A DNA stretch of 64,000 nucleotides from Synechocystis sp. LKSZ1 (GCF_040436315.1 NZ_AP031572.1:434001-498000), one strand, 5' to 3'. Numbered from the stretch's first letter, positions 45,794 through 54,265 are shown. Translations and numbers: made by a program. Notes: generated by a model not told the origin, from the sequence alone.

Positions 45794-46546
45794 ATGCCGT
45801 CAGCCCTCCAGGATTGCCCCGTGCAGATTGATATTATTACCCTTTTTCCCGATTTTTTTACCTCGCCGTTGCAGTCTGGCCTGCTGGGCAAGGCCTTAGC
45901 CAAGGGCATTGCCGACGTGTCGTTAACAAACCCCCGCGACTTTACCACCGACCGACACCACAAAGTTGATGATGAACCCTACGGCGGGGGGGTTGGCATG
46001 GTTTTAAAGCCCGAACCCATTTTTGCGGCGGTGGAATCCCTGGCGGTTTTACCCCAACGGGAGGTGATTCTGCTCACTCCCCAGGGCCAAACGATGAATC
46101 AGGCTTTGTTTCAGGATCTGGCAACCTACGACCAATTGGTGTTGATCTGCGGCCATTACGAAGGGGTGGATGAGCGGGTTTGCCATCTGGTTACCCGTGA
46201 GGTTTCCCTGGGGGATTTTGTACTGACCTGTGGTGAAATTCCGGCCCTGGCCCTGATCAATGGCGTGATCCGACTGTTACCCGGTACTGTCGGTAAAGAG
46301 GAATCCCTCAAGGCCGAGAGTTTTGAAGCGGGCCTGCTAGACTATCCCCACTACACCCGGCCCGCTAATTTTCGGGGCTGGGAGGTTCCCCCAGTACTTT
46401 TGTCAGGCAATCACCAGGCCATTGCCGAGTGGCGTTATCAGCAACAAAAGCAACGAACCCAACAGCGTCGCCCTGACTTGTGGCAGTGTTGGCTTCAAGC
46501 TTCAAAAACAGCCTCAACCACCGCCCACGATGGTGACAACTTCTAG
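45794..46546 (+). CDS. trmD: tRNA (guanine-N1-)-methyltransferase
   Basis: 250-residue SPOUT-class enzyme that makes m1G37 in tRNA and so prevents frameshifting. Landmarks are IDIITLFPDFF at the start, HKVDDEPYGGGVGMVL, LICGHYEGVDERV, the deep-knot loop LTCGEIPALALINGVIRLLPG, and LDYPHYTRP. A GTG nine codons downstream (QIDIITLF) is a possible alternative start. Its last 33 bases overlap the convergent thiS gene. Confidence 0.95.
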   Translation: MPSALQDCPVQIDIITLFPDFFTSPLQSGLLGKALAKGIADVSLTNPRDFTTDRHHKVDDEPYGGGVGMVLKPEPIFAAVESLAVLPQREVILLTPQGQTMNQALFQDLATYDQLVLICGHYEGVDERVCHLVTREVSLGDFVLTCGEIPALALINGVIRLLPGTVGKEESLKAESFEAGLLDYPHYTRPANFRGWEVPPVLLSGNHQAIAEWRYQQQKQRTQQRRPDLWQCWLQASKTASTTAHDGDNF

Positions 46547-46738
46547 GCGGTCTCCGGCCTGGAGTCGGGTCTGGTTCCAGTACTGGCGATGGAGAATGTC
46601 ACCGTTGTATTCCACTGCAATCAGACGAGAATTAAAACCCTGCTGATGGAGGAAGTCAGGCAGGAGGGTAGATTCTGGACAAAGACAAGGTTCGCCGTTT
46701 ACCCAGAGGGTTATAGAAGCAGGAGAGGAAAGGGACAT
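46514..46738 (-). CDS. thiS: sulfur carrier protein ThiS
   Basis: 74-residue ubiquitin-fold protein. The ITLWVNGEPCLC strand pair, IAVEYNGDILHR and the C-terminal VVTIVGGG match the family; the terminal Gly is adenylated and thiocarboxylated to deliver sulfur for the thiamine thiazole ring. The end here has three Gly rather than two, which would need no processing to expose a terminal Gly. It is 33 bases into the trmD 3' end, tail to tail. No other thi gene is adjacent. Confidence 0.88.
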   Translation of the reverse strand: MSLSSPASITLWVNGEPCLCPESTLLPDFLHQQGFNSRLIAVEYNGDILHRQYWNQTRLQAGDRLEVVTIVGGG

Positions 46739-46747
46739 GGATCACCG

Positions 46748-46873
46748 TCATTGAGATAGGTCAGCGAGGGCCACCAGGGCCTGTTTCCAGATTAGCCAAT
46801 CCCGGTTCCCCTCGGTACACCAGGGCCAGCTAGCTGAAAAATTGCTGGGAAGACGAAATTGATCTACATTAAT
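46748..46873 (-). CDS. possible small protein upstream of thiS (non-standard start)
   Basis: A 41-codon frame ends 9 bases before the thiS start and reads like protein: DQFRLPSNFSASWPWC, then NRDWLIWKQALVALADLSQ. It has core-like GGCC-rich codons. No ATG, GTG or TTG lies in frame; ATT at 46873 is the only start-like codon before an in-frame stop at 46903. Either it uses ATT, or it is the end of a decayed gene, or it is chance. Confidence 0.3.
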   Translation of the reverse strand: MNVDQFRLPSNFSASWPWCTEGNRDWLIWKQALVALADLSQ

Positions 46874-46946
46874 GCGGGAGATGGAAAAGTTGGGTACTGA
46901 CTATTGATCTCCCCTATCGTGTGTTAGTTGCCGAGGCCATTCTGTT

Positions 46947-48074
46947 TTGTTGAAGCGCGTATCCTTGCCCTCTCCCCAAATCATCATTAGCCTCCTCCGT
47001 GACTACGGTCTATGGCTAATTCCCTGTCTGGCCATGGCTACTATTCCCCTAGCATGGCGCTATAGTGCTCAACTGGCCCCTGCCCCTAAACCAGATACCG
47101 CCCTTGCTCCAGTTCCTGCAACCTTACCTCCCCTCAGTACACTGCCCACGCCTTCTAGCCTGCTTCCCCCCGTCCCCCTGGCCGCTAACACCAATCCTCC
47201 CACCAAGAAAACGCCTCCCGTCAGCCAGGCCCAGGCGGCAACCCACACTGTAACCCCAACATCTATCCCCCCTCTACCGTCAGCCCGTCCTCCTGCGGCC
47301 CAGACAGCTCCTGCCCCTCAAGCCGTTGCCCCTCAACCTGCTTACGTCCCGCCTCCCCTAGAAATTCGAGTCGGCATTGCCCGCCAAGTCCCCCAGGTAG
47401 TGGTTAGCACCTCCCAACAGGCCGTCCTCCAGGATCGTAATGGCGGGGCCTTGAACACGGTTCATGCTAACCAGGCCCTGACCGTCCAGGCCAACGGGGC
47501 CAATCTACAAATCGATGGCCAATCCCTTCCGGGTGTTCTCTGGTTGACCCCGGCCCAGGGCAGTTATGTGGCCGTTGGCGATCGTTGGTATCGGGGTCGG
47601 GTACTCCTGGTTTCCAATGGTAATAGCGTAATTGCCGTCAACTACGTTGACCTAGAGCATTACCTCACCAGTGTGGTGGGCAGTGAAATGCACGCCAATG
47701 CTCCCGCCGAGGCCCTCAAGGCCCAGGCCATCGCCGCCCGTTCCTATGCCTTGGTTCACATGATTCGTCCCGCTAGTGATTGGTTTGACCTCGGCGATAA
47801 TCAACGCTGGCAAGTCTATAAAGGCCTGCAAAGTGAGTACAATACCTCCCAACAGGCTGTTCTGGAAACAGCGGGTCAAGTCTTGAGCCATCAAGGGGGC
47901 GTCGTCGAATCCCTCTATGCTGCCACCGATGCCATTGTTGCCTCTGTCCACCAGGGCCGGGGCATGAGTCAACTGGGGGCCTATGACCTGGCTAAACAGG
48001 GCTACAACTACCAACAGATCCTTAATCGCTACTATCCGGGAGTCGGCCTAGCTCGGGTCATCCTCCAGCAATAG
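46947..48074 (+). CDS. SpoIID/LytB-domain protein
   Basis: 375 residues beginning at TTG (46947). Membrane anchor at about 12-30, a long Pro/Ala/Thr-rich linker (35-135), then the SpoIID domain: VNYVDLEHYLTSVVGSEM, ALKAQAIAARSYAL, VYKGLQSEYNTSQQAVLETAGQVL (as separate blocks), and GRGMSQLGAYDLAKQG. The family includes lytic transglycosylases acting on denuded glycan and the amidase enhancer LytB, so a role in cell-wall remodelling is likely. The comF gene starts 2 bases after its stop, indicating co-transcription. Confidence 0.85.
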   Translation: MLKRVSLPSPQIIISLLRDYGLWLIPCLAMATIPLAWRYSAQLAPAPKPDTALAPVPATLPPLSTLPTPSSLLPPVPLAANTNPPTKKTPPVSQAQAATHTVTPTSIPPLPSARPPAAQTAPAPQAVAPQPAYVPPPLEIRVGIARQVPQVVVSTSQQAVLQDRNGGALNTVHANQALTVQANGANLQIDGQSLPGVLWLTPAQGSYVAVGDRWYRGRVLLVSNGNSVIAVNYVDLEHYLTSVVGSEMHANAPAEALKAQAIAARSYALVHMIRPASDWFDLGDNQRWQVYKGLQSEYNTSQQAVLETAGQVLSHQGGVVESLYAATDAIVASVHQGRGMSQLGAYDLAKQGYNYQQILNRYYPGVGLARVILQQ

Positions 48075-48076
48075 GT

Positions 48077-48724
48077 ATGGTCAGCAGTTTTTTCTCTCTG
48101 CTATTTCAACCCACTTGTCCCCTTTGTCAGCGTCGAGCGGCCGCCTTACTCTGTGAAAATTGCCAGGCTCAACTCTACAGTTACCGGTTGGCCCAACCGG
48201 CCCAGGCCTGGTCGGCGGCCTGTCCCCGCTTTATCTGGGGCCAATACGAGGGCAAATTGAAACAGGCCATTGCGGCGCTTAAATATGATCGTCAACCGGC
48301 CCTGGCGGAATGGCTAGGCTTTGAGCTGGCCGAAGCCTGGCTCCAGGCCTTTCCCCAGAGGCCAGGGCCAAAACCCGTCGTCATTCCCATTCCCCTCCAT
48401 CCCCAAAAACTCAAGGAACGGGGCTTTAATCAAGCAGAACTCCTGGCCCGAGCCTTTTGCCGCCTGACCCGCTATCCTCTTCTGGCTCAGGGCCTCCTGC
48501 GAGTAAAAAACACAGCCCCGCTGTTTGACCTCAATCCCCAGGCCCGGCGGGCCATGGTTGCCCAATCCCTACAGCCAGGGCCTAAACTGGAAGCCGTGAC
48601 TCAGCCGGTTCTCCTTATTGATGACATCTATACCACTGGCGCCACCGTCCAAGAAGCCTGTCGGGCCCTGAGCCAAGCCAGCAAAACGTTTTTAGGCTTG
48701 GTTGCTATGGCCTCACCCCCTTAA
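48077..48724 (+). CDS. comF: ComF-type phosphoribosyltransferase-domain protein
   Basis: 215 residues. A zinc-finger-like N-terminus has CPLC (about 14-17) and CENC (26-29). The C-terminal domain has the PRPP-binding loop VLLIDDIYTTGAT near 180 and VIPIPLHPQKLKERGFNQAELLA, the ComF signature. In transformable bacteria ComF assists handling of incoming single-stranded DNA. Here it sits directly after the SpoIID gene and far from comEC. Confidence 0.9.
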   Translation: MVSSFFSLLFQPTCPLCQRRAAALLCENCQAQLYSYRLAQPAQAWSAACPRFIWGQYEGKLKQAIAALKYDRQPALAEWLGFELAEAWLQAFPQRPGPKPVVIPIPLHPQKLKERGFNQAELLARAFCRLTRYPLLAQGLLRVKNTAPLFDLNPQARRAMVAQSLQPGPKLEAVTQPVLLIDDIYTTGATVQEACRALSQASKTFLGLVAMASPP

Positions 48725-48830
48725 GGCCAGATGATAGGAATAATCAGGTATCTTGTATTCAGCAATATCGACAGGGCCAGGTAAATGGGGCAAGATTTCA
48801 ATGGTGACAACAGGGTCTAGGGACGAACCG

Positions 48831-49475
48831 ATGGCGCTCAAGCTTTATTTTCTGCGACATGGCCAGACCGCCTACAGCGAAACGGGCGGTTACTGTGGCA
48901 CCCCTGAAAATGACCCTGGTTTAACCCCTGAGGGGATAGAAATGGCCGAAGCCTTTGCCGAGGCCTATTGTCATCTGCCGTGGCAAGCGGTATATGTCAG
49001 CCCTCTGCAACGGGCCATCCAAACGGCTAAGCCCTTGTGTAACCGTCTGAAGATTACCCCAGAAATCCGGCCAGGCCTGAGGGAAGTCTCCTACGGTGAA
49101 TGGGAAGGATTGCATCCCCGCCAAGTCTATGAGCGCTACCACGATCTTTACATGCAGTGGCTAACCGACCCGGCCTGGAATTCACCACCGGGAGGGGAAC
49201 GGGGAATTGATATTGCCCGGCGTTCCTACCATGTCCTCGAAGAAATTGAAGACCGCTATGCGACGGGGAATGTTCTCCTCGTCTCCCACAAAGCCACTAT
49301 CCGCATCATGCTGTGCCACCTGATGGGCATTGATATTGGCCGCTACCGAGACCGATTTGCCATGCCCGTGGCTGGGATGAGTATTGTTGAATTAGCGTCC
49401 CGTGGCCCTCTCTTTCACGTCATTGCTGACCGCTCCTACCTCAGCCCCTACCTGCGAAGCCTACCCTGTACTTGA
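48831..49475 (+). CDS. histidine phosphatase (phosphoglycerate-mutase-like)
   Basis: 214 residues from the ATG at 48831. RHG with the phospho-accepting His lies at 8-10 (FLRHGQT), the second Arg in SPLQRAIQTA, Glu in REVSYGEWEG, and the second His in VSHKATIRIML near 150. Cyanobacterial members of this type include cofactor-dependent-mutase-like phosphoserine phosphatases, so that activity is possible; mutase activity is not shown. The last 74 bases of the gene are repeated at 50422-50495, beyond a toxin-antitoxin cassette. Confidence 0.85.
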   Translation: MALKLYFLRHGQTAYSETGGYCGTPENDPGLTPEGIEMAEAFAEAYCHLPWQAVYVSPLQRAIQTAKPLCNRLKITPEIRPGLREVSYGEWEGLHPRQVYERYHDLYMQWLTDPAWNSPPGGERGIDIARRSYHVLEEIEDRYATGNVLLVSHKATIRIMLCHLMGIDIGRYRDRFAMPVAGMSIVELASRGPLFHVIADRSYLSPYLRSLPCT

Positions 49476-49497
49476 CCGAGCTTTTAGCTTATCCAGG

Positions 49498-49571
49498 GCC
49501 TTTGATGTACCCGGGATAAAAGGTATTATGATTTCAAGTTTTAAGCCAGAAAATTGGCTCAGGGTTAGTAT
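49498..49571 (+). repeat. inner direct repeat B, left copy
   Basis: These 74 bases align without gaps to 50264-50337 (about 53 matches; both ends conserved: gcctttgatgta and ctcagggttagtat). With the outer pair (49402-49475 and 50422-50495) the order is A-B-cassette-B'-A', all in the same orientation. Confidence 0.65.
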
Positions 49572-49848
49572 AACGGCTAAAGTGAGCCGCAACAGTTGAC
49601 CTTTAACGTTTAACTACGTTTGAGAGGTCGACCCCAACGCAGTGTTAAGCTTCTGTCTTTGGGCGATTTGCATGAGCATCCGAAGTGCTTCATTAACTGA
49701 ATCACTTGTCGGAAATGCTTGAGCAACATCAAGATCTAGCAATACTACATTAGTCCCGGCCCTGTAGCGTTCGACATATTTTCCTCTAACACCACCCTGC
49801 ATTTTGCTAAAGTCGTATTCAGGATGCAATTCGTCTTCTAGTTCTTGG

Positions 49849-50149
<301 letters not shown>

Positions 50150-50263
50150 TCAAGGTTTAAGCTTACCATCAAAGAAGTGCATTGCATTGGATTAACGCAT
50201 TCTATAAGAGCGGCGCTCTCTGAAAAGTTGATGCGACTCTTCATCCGTAGAATTTATTGCACA

Positions 50264-50337
50264 GCCTTTGATGTATCCGAGACAGAAAGAAATATACCTT
50301 TAGACTCAAAACTGGAGAGTTGTCTCAGGGTTAGTAT
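50264..50337 (+). repeat. inner direct repeat B, right copy
   Basis: Diverged partner of 49498-49571 (about 72% identity without gaps), 692 bases from the left copy's end, same orientation. Confidence 0.6.
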
Positions 50338-50421
50338 CATCTAACGAGATTGATCCTAGGAGTCAGTGTTATGCCCATTGGTGTTGCAGAGTTTATGGAA
50401 AACCAGGAAAATCGCTGTCCT

Positions 50422-50495
50422 GTGGTACTCTCTTTCACGTCATTGCTGACCGCTCCTACCTCAGCCCCTACCTGCAAAGCCTACCCTGCACTTAA
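50422..50495 (+). pseudogene. 3' fragment of the histidine phosphatase gene (outer repeat A')
   Basis: 74 bases matching 49402-49475 with 5 differences. The reading frame LFHVIADRSYLSPYL and a stop codon are kept (TAA instead of TGA), with one residue change (Arg to Gln). The sequence before 50422 is not part of the phosphatase gene. Confidence 0.85.
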
Positions 50496-50502
50496 TGCCA
50501 AG

Positions 50503-50577
50503 TTGCTAAAACTCAGTTACATAACTGACCCCACCCGTCCTCCCCTTCGCAAGGGGAGGTGCCGGAGGCGGAGGGGT
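50503..50577 (+). repeat. dispersed hairpin repeat, copy 2
   Basis: Contains the perfect hairpin CCTCCCCTT-cgc-AAGGGGAGG (about 50539-50559) followed by ggcggaggggt, preceded by tgaccccacc. It begins 7 bases after the phosphatase fragment. Confidence 0.85.
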
Positions 50578-50631
50578 AAAAATCTGTAGCTTTAACTTGA
50601 AGAATTGGTATAATCCCGAGGGCAGATGGCG

Positions 50632-51552
50632 CTAGATATCACCTAAGACTTTGAGTAGATCTGCTTTTTTCATTCTGCTGGTTCCAGGGATACCTTTTTC
50701 CTGAGCTAGCTTTCTCAATTGAGTAATAGGAAGTTCATCTAATGATGGTTCAGGCTTGACGAGAGGGGTTGTATAAAAAACCTCTTTGAAACTGTCTAGT
50801 TTTTTGCCTTTTGTAATTCCACACTTTAAGCTCACAACTTCGGTGAGGCTTTCCTGCCAGTATTGACGCTCTGGAACATCCAATTTATCTAAAGCGGTTG
50901 CAATGTTAAGGGTTGGCAGAGGATTATCAGAATGATGGACTAAATACTCCAAGCCTGATTGGATTTCCTCTCGACTAGCAGTGGTTAGGTTGATTGATGG
51001 CTTAAGAACTTTAGGTGGCTCTGCATAAAAGACCTCTTTAAAAATATCTAATTTTTTCCCCTTGGTAATGGCGCATTTCAGACCCGTAATTTCGTTTAGG
51101 CTGGCTTTCCAGGACTGGCGCTGAGGCACATCAATTTTTTCTAAAGCGGTGGCTAAGGTAACGCCAACAAGGGGATTAACGGGCCGACGAATTAAATAAT
51201 CTAGGCCGAGTTTAATTTCTTCGCGGCTAGCCGTCGTCAAATTAATTCTGGGGATTTTCTCCTGGGCCAAGAGTTGAGCGCAATTCTGAGTCGCTTCAGT
51301 ATCATCGGCAATAATGCACCAGACTTTATTAATACCGGCTTCTTCAGCGGCCGCCAAAATGAAAGTATTGGCTATGGCCTGAAAGGATTCTGCGCCAGTT
51401 TGTTTAACAATGACTGGCATCCAATTTCGTCCACCGGCTTCATTAATGGCCTTAGCCGAACTGGTAATCAAAAAGCGATGGGCTTGTGTCGGTTGGCCCG
51501 GTTTAATTTCGTCTAAATAAATATGTAGTAGGGTTCCAATATCTTGTTGCAT
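50632..51552 (-). CDS. ParB-like protein with duplicated KGKK domain and Rho_N-type C-terminus
   Basis: 306 residues. Residues about 10-85 have a ParB/RepB-nuclease-like pattern (INEAGGRNWMPVIVKQ, then FILAAAEEAGINKVWCIIADD). Two copies of a 74-residue unit follow (103-176 and 187-260), each with INLTTASREEI, a central DVP-x-RQ-x-W helix, and ITKGKKLD-x-FKEVFY. The end (270-305, LDELPITQLRKLAQEKGIPG and KKADLL) is a Rho_N/SAP-like helix-extension-helix that binds nucleic acid or partner proteins. It starts on the last base of the ParA-fusion gene, so the two are coupled. I know no characterised protein with this architecture; a partition or defence role is inferred. Confidence 0.75.
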   Translation of the reverse strand: MQQDIGTLLHIYLDEIKPGQPTQAHRFLITSSAKAINEAGGRNWMPVIVKQTGAESFQAIANTFILAAAEEAGINKVWCIIADDTEATQNCAQLLAQEKIPRINLTTASREEIKLGLDYLIRRPVNPLVGVTLATALEKIDVPQRQSWKASLNEITGLKCAITKGKKLDIFKEVFYAEPPKVLKPSINLTTASREEIQSGLEYLVHHSDNPLPTLNIATALDKLDVPERQYWQESLTEVVSLKCGITKGKKLDSFKEVFYTTPLVKPEPSLDELPITQLRKLAQEKGIPGTSRMKKADLLKVLGDI

Positions 51553-52946
51553 TAGATGAAATACTCCTCGACGAATCGTTTATAGGCGACAAAAGCTAAC
51601 TGATTGGTAAGCGCTGCTGGACGACGGGAAAAATGAGCTGAAGAAATATGGGCTATATTGGGCAAATTGAAAATTTCTTCATTTTTTACCATTTCTGTCT
51701 TCTTGGGAAAGAAGAAGGGAGTCAAGTCTATTTTGTCAGATTGCATCACATTGTCAATGATTTTGTTAATCTCTTCCCTCGCTTGCTTTTCTTGAGCCGG
51801 TGTCATTTGCTCCCCATTAAAAAAGATAGGTAAAGGTGTCGGATCAGCTAACTCAGGTGAATAAACACGGCGTTCCTGACCCAGTTGAGGAAGAATGTCC
51901 TTCATCGCCGTAGCGGCATTATTCAGCGATGCTAATCCGTTATGCTTGGATGGCATCAAAACAACATCTGACGCAATAATTGCCTCTTTGGTAAAATAGT
52001 TTGAGCCTGGAGGAGCATCAATTAAAATATAGTCGTATTTATTTTTAACTCTGCTTAGAATTTTTCCAAGCGACCCTTTATAAAGAATTGAGGGCAAAGA
52101 TGAGGGGGGAACTTCCAAAAAACCTTCATCAGCAGGAATGACATCAAAAAAACGATACCATTTACCATCTTTAAGTTTTATTGGATAGGGAGAGATCAGA
52201 TCATCAATTGCATAGTCTTTTGAATTTGAATCTTTAAGAAAGTCTAATAATTTGACTTTTCCTGGTTTAATACCAAGAATCTCTGTCAGATCTTTTTGGT
52301 TGGGATCAAAATCTACAACTAAAACCTTTTTCCCAAATCCGCCCTTGGCAGAGGGAAGCGACAATATTGAAGCTAAATTAATGGTTGTTGTTGTTTTACC
52401 GACACCTCCCTTATTATTGTAGAGAGCGATGACAAGAGAATTACAATTGTTTTCGATGTAGTCTTTGAGTAAATATATTTTTTCATCAATATTCCCGGCA
52501 TTTAATTCAATGTTATTTGTAAAGGGATAAATGACTTTACCATGGCGACGAAAGAGTTGAATACGGTCTGCATTTGTTATAATTCCCCATTTTGCTTGAG
52601 AACAATTGATAGCTTCTGGGTCTAAATATCCTTTTAATTGTCTTACTAAAGATAAGTATTCAGCAGTATTAGGGGAGATATTTTTACTTCGTCTCTTTAG
52701 TTCTACAATCAGAGAAGGAGCTTTTAGAGAGTGAGAAAAATTATCTATGCCATTATTTTTTCGGGCGGCAATATCAACTTTTTGTGCTCCCAAACCAGTT
52801 GGATACTCTTTGACAATCTCACCTCTTTGAAACGTAAAGCCAAAGAGTTTTAGCATCTCTGGAATGACCAAGTGATCAGCAATCATCGGCTCGAGTGCTC
52901 CTGGTGCTAGGTTTAGCCAGGCCTGTTGGAGAGAAGTGTGTGCCAT
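51552..52946 (-). CDS. HsdR-like nuclease domain fused to a ParA ATPase
   Basis: 464 residues from the ATG at 52946 (TTG at 53021 would add 25 unconserved residues). Residues 1-165 resemble the N-terminal nuclease domain of type I restriction subunits: Asp58 in QKVDIA, Glu82-x-Lys84 in LIVELKRR, and Gln103-Tyr107 in RQLKGYL, which fits the QxxxY motif. Residues 172-464 are a ParA/MinD ATPase with the deviant Walker A NKGGVGKTT (178-186), VVDFDPNQ (210-217) and YILIDAPPGSNYFTKEA. DNA from 51601 to 52919 contains no GGCC, whereas core genes are full of it, so the gene is probably acquired. Coupled to the ParB-like gene. Confidence 0.85.
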   Translation of the reverse strand: MAHTSLQQAWLNLAPGALEPMIADHLVIPEMLKLFGFTFQRGEIVKEYPTGLGAQKVDIAARKNNGIDNFSHSLKAPSLIVELKRRSKNISPNTAEYLSLVRQLKGYLDPEAINCSQAKWGIITNADRIQLFRRHGKVIYPFTNNIELNAGNIDEKIYLLKDYIENNCNSLVIALYNNKGGVGKTTTTINLASILSLPSAKGGFGKKVLVVDFDPNQKDLTEILGIKPGKVKLLDFLKDSNSKDYAIDDLISPYPIKLKDGKWYRFFDVIPADEGFLEVPPSSLPSILYKGSLGKILSRVKNKYDYILIDAPPGSNYFTKEAIIASDVVLMPSKHNGLASLNNAATAMKDILPQLGQERRVYSPELADPTPLPIFFNGEQMTPAQEKQAREEINKIIDNVMQSDKIDLTPFFFPKKTEMVKNEEIFNLPNIAHISSAHFSRRPAALTNQLAFVAYKRFVEEYFI

Positions 52947-53304
52947 ACAATGTGATGCGAGGATAGGGGACGGAGAAGAGGAAAGCCGATAGAGCTGAGC
53001 AGGCGGTGTTGCCTGGGCCAAGTGCAGACCGGCATGTTGACTTTACAAACGGGGTGCTTAGGCTCTTGACCCTTGCTAGTATATGGCCCTCATTGATTTT
53101 AGGCAAGCTGAAATGAGCCAATTAAGAGCCGAATGTTGAGCTTGTATAATCCTGGGTTAAGAAAAGGTTTAGTGACCCTTAAGAACAGTTTTTGGGCTTA
53201 GGCCTGTCAAGAATTACCGCTGGACCACTTCCTTACATAGTCTAAAATAATCTTGCCCCCTGGGGCCGATAAAGCTCAGGTAATTTAGAGCGAGGGCATA
53301 ACCT
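52947..53304 (+). other. intergenic region upstream of the nuclease-ParA gene
   Basis: 358 bases. It must hold the promoter of the leftward operon. A TATACT-like hexamer read on the minus strand (near 53078) could be its -10 box, without a clear -35. No gene or RNA recognised. Confidence 0.35.
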
Positions 53305-53462
53305 TGCGGAGTAAGCTAAGTCGTAGCTCAGAACCAGTCAGTAGGATAGTCTACGAAGAAGAGGTCGTTGTTCTAGAAAAATCTGCTGATGGCGAATGGG
53401 TGAAAATCTGGGCCGGGGTTCAGGAAGGCTGGGTTCTGTTGAAAAATTTGGAGAGAATGTGA
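53305..53462 (+). pseudogene. remnant of an SH3-domain gene (C-terminal part)
   Basis: A 52-codon frame, opening at a TTG shortly after an in-frame stop, ends EEEVVVLEKSADGEWVKIW then GVQEGWVLLKNLERM. This is the C-terminal two thirds of a bacterial SH3 domain (the DGEWVKI and EGWV strands). No signal peptide or domain start precedes it. It is probably what is left after deletion of the 5' part; a short functional peptide is less likely. Confidence 0.6.
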
Positions 53463-53740
53463 GTTGGAGTAACTGCCAAGAATTTTGTCGAAAATTATCT
53501 TAAGTTGACAGGCAAACAATATCAATTTTATTGGCTAAAAAATCAACCTCTATGACTCTAATTGTAATTATTTAGACTATACTCAGTGACTCAAGCCCAA
53601 CAAAATGCCCTAATACCAAATCTCTGAGACCTAACTACACAAGTGACCCCACCCATCCTCCCCTTCGCAAGGGGAGGTGCCTGAGAAGCGCGAAGGCGGA
53701 GGGGTGAAGAGCTACAATAGCACCAATAGACGGCATCTCT
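53463..53740 (+). other. intergenic stretch with repeat copy 3
   Basis: 278 bases. Contains a 21-base sequence actcaagcccaacaaaatgcc (53589-53609) that recurs at 54311-54331, and dispersed repeat copy 3. The DUF559 gene follows 35 bases after the repeat. Confidence 0.7.
53614..53705 (+). repeat. dispersed hairpin repeat, copy 3
   Basis: The fullest copy: taccaaatctctgagacc, gtgaccccacccatcctcc, the CTCCCCTT-cgc-AAGGGGAG hairpin, gtgcctgag, ggcggaggggt. It carries a 10-13 base insertion (aagcgcgaa) before the last block, as does copy 4. Confidence 0.88.
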
Positions 53741-54151
53741 ATGACTATAATTTTCAACCAAGCCTCCGAAAAAGAGAAAAGGAGACAGCTACGCCAAAAT
53801 CCAACCAAAGCAGAGAGCATTGTTTGGCAATATTTCAAAGGTAAAAAAATTGCGAACTGTAAATTTCGCCGTCAGTATAGTATTGGGCCGTTTGTTGTAG
53901 ACTTTTATTGCCCAGAACTGAAACTAGCCATTGAAATAGACGGAGAAAGCCATGATAGCCTTGAAGCCCAAGCCTATGACTTGAATAGACAGCAATATAT
54001 CGAAGCTTTTGGTATTAGTTTTTTGCGATTCACCAATCAGCAAATTTATGAAAATGCAGAATCTGTAATGATGAGCATTGTCGATCACGTCAATTATTTA
54101 AGAAAGAAAATGTCCATGCTCCATCATCAGGCATTAGAAAATGAATGCTAG
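53741..54151 (+). CDS. DUF559 (Vsr/restriction-like fold) endonuclease-type protein
   Basis: 136 residues. The RRQLRQNPTKAESIVW start, KFRRQYSIGPFVVDFYC, and AIEIDGESHD match DUF559, a PD-(D/E)XK-type domain related to Vsr mismatch nucleases. Putative active-site residues are Asp54 and Glu65-x-Asp67. Its biological role is not established. The gene is flanked by dispersed repeat copies (3 upstream, 4 and 5 downstream) in the same orientation and by the 21-base repeat, so repeats and gene may travel together. Confidence 0.85.
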   Translation: MTIIFNQASEKEKRRQLRQNPTKAESIVWQYFKGKKIANCKFRRQYSIGPFVVDFYCPELKLAIEIDGESHDSLEAQAYDLNRQQYIEAFGISFLRFTNQQIYENAESVMMSIVDHVNYLRKKMSMLHHQALENEC

Positions 54152-54185
54152 GCCCATCCTGTCCTTATCTTTACTAAGCGATTGC

Positions 54186-54265
54186 TTAGGCCCAACGGTA
54201 CAACCGACCCCTCCCACCCTCCCCTTGGCAAGGGGAGGTGCCTGAGCTGGCGAAGGCGGAGGGGT
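54186..54265 (+). repeat. dispersed hairpin repeat, copy 4
   Basis: Hairpin core CCCTCCCCTT-ggc-AAGGGGAGG (about 54218-54239), then gtgcctgagctggcgaa and ggcggaggggt. The 5' third is more diverged than in copy 3. Confidence 0.82.

Noticed and set aside
50350-50589. 79-codon open frame covering the phosphatase fragment and repeat copy 2
   Set aside because: It reads the phosphatase remnant in the wrong frame and runs through a non-coding repeat; not a gene.
52876-53121. 81-codon minus-strand frame overlapping the start of the nuclease-ParA gene
   Set aside because: No protein-like pattern; it overlaps the N-terminus of a better-supported gene in another frame.
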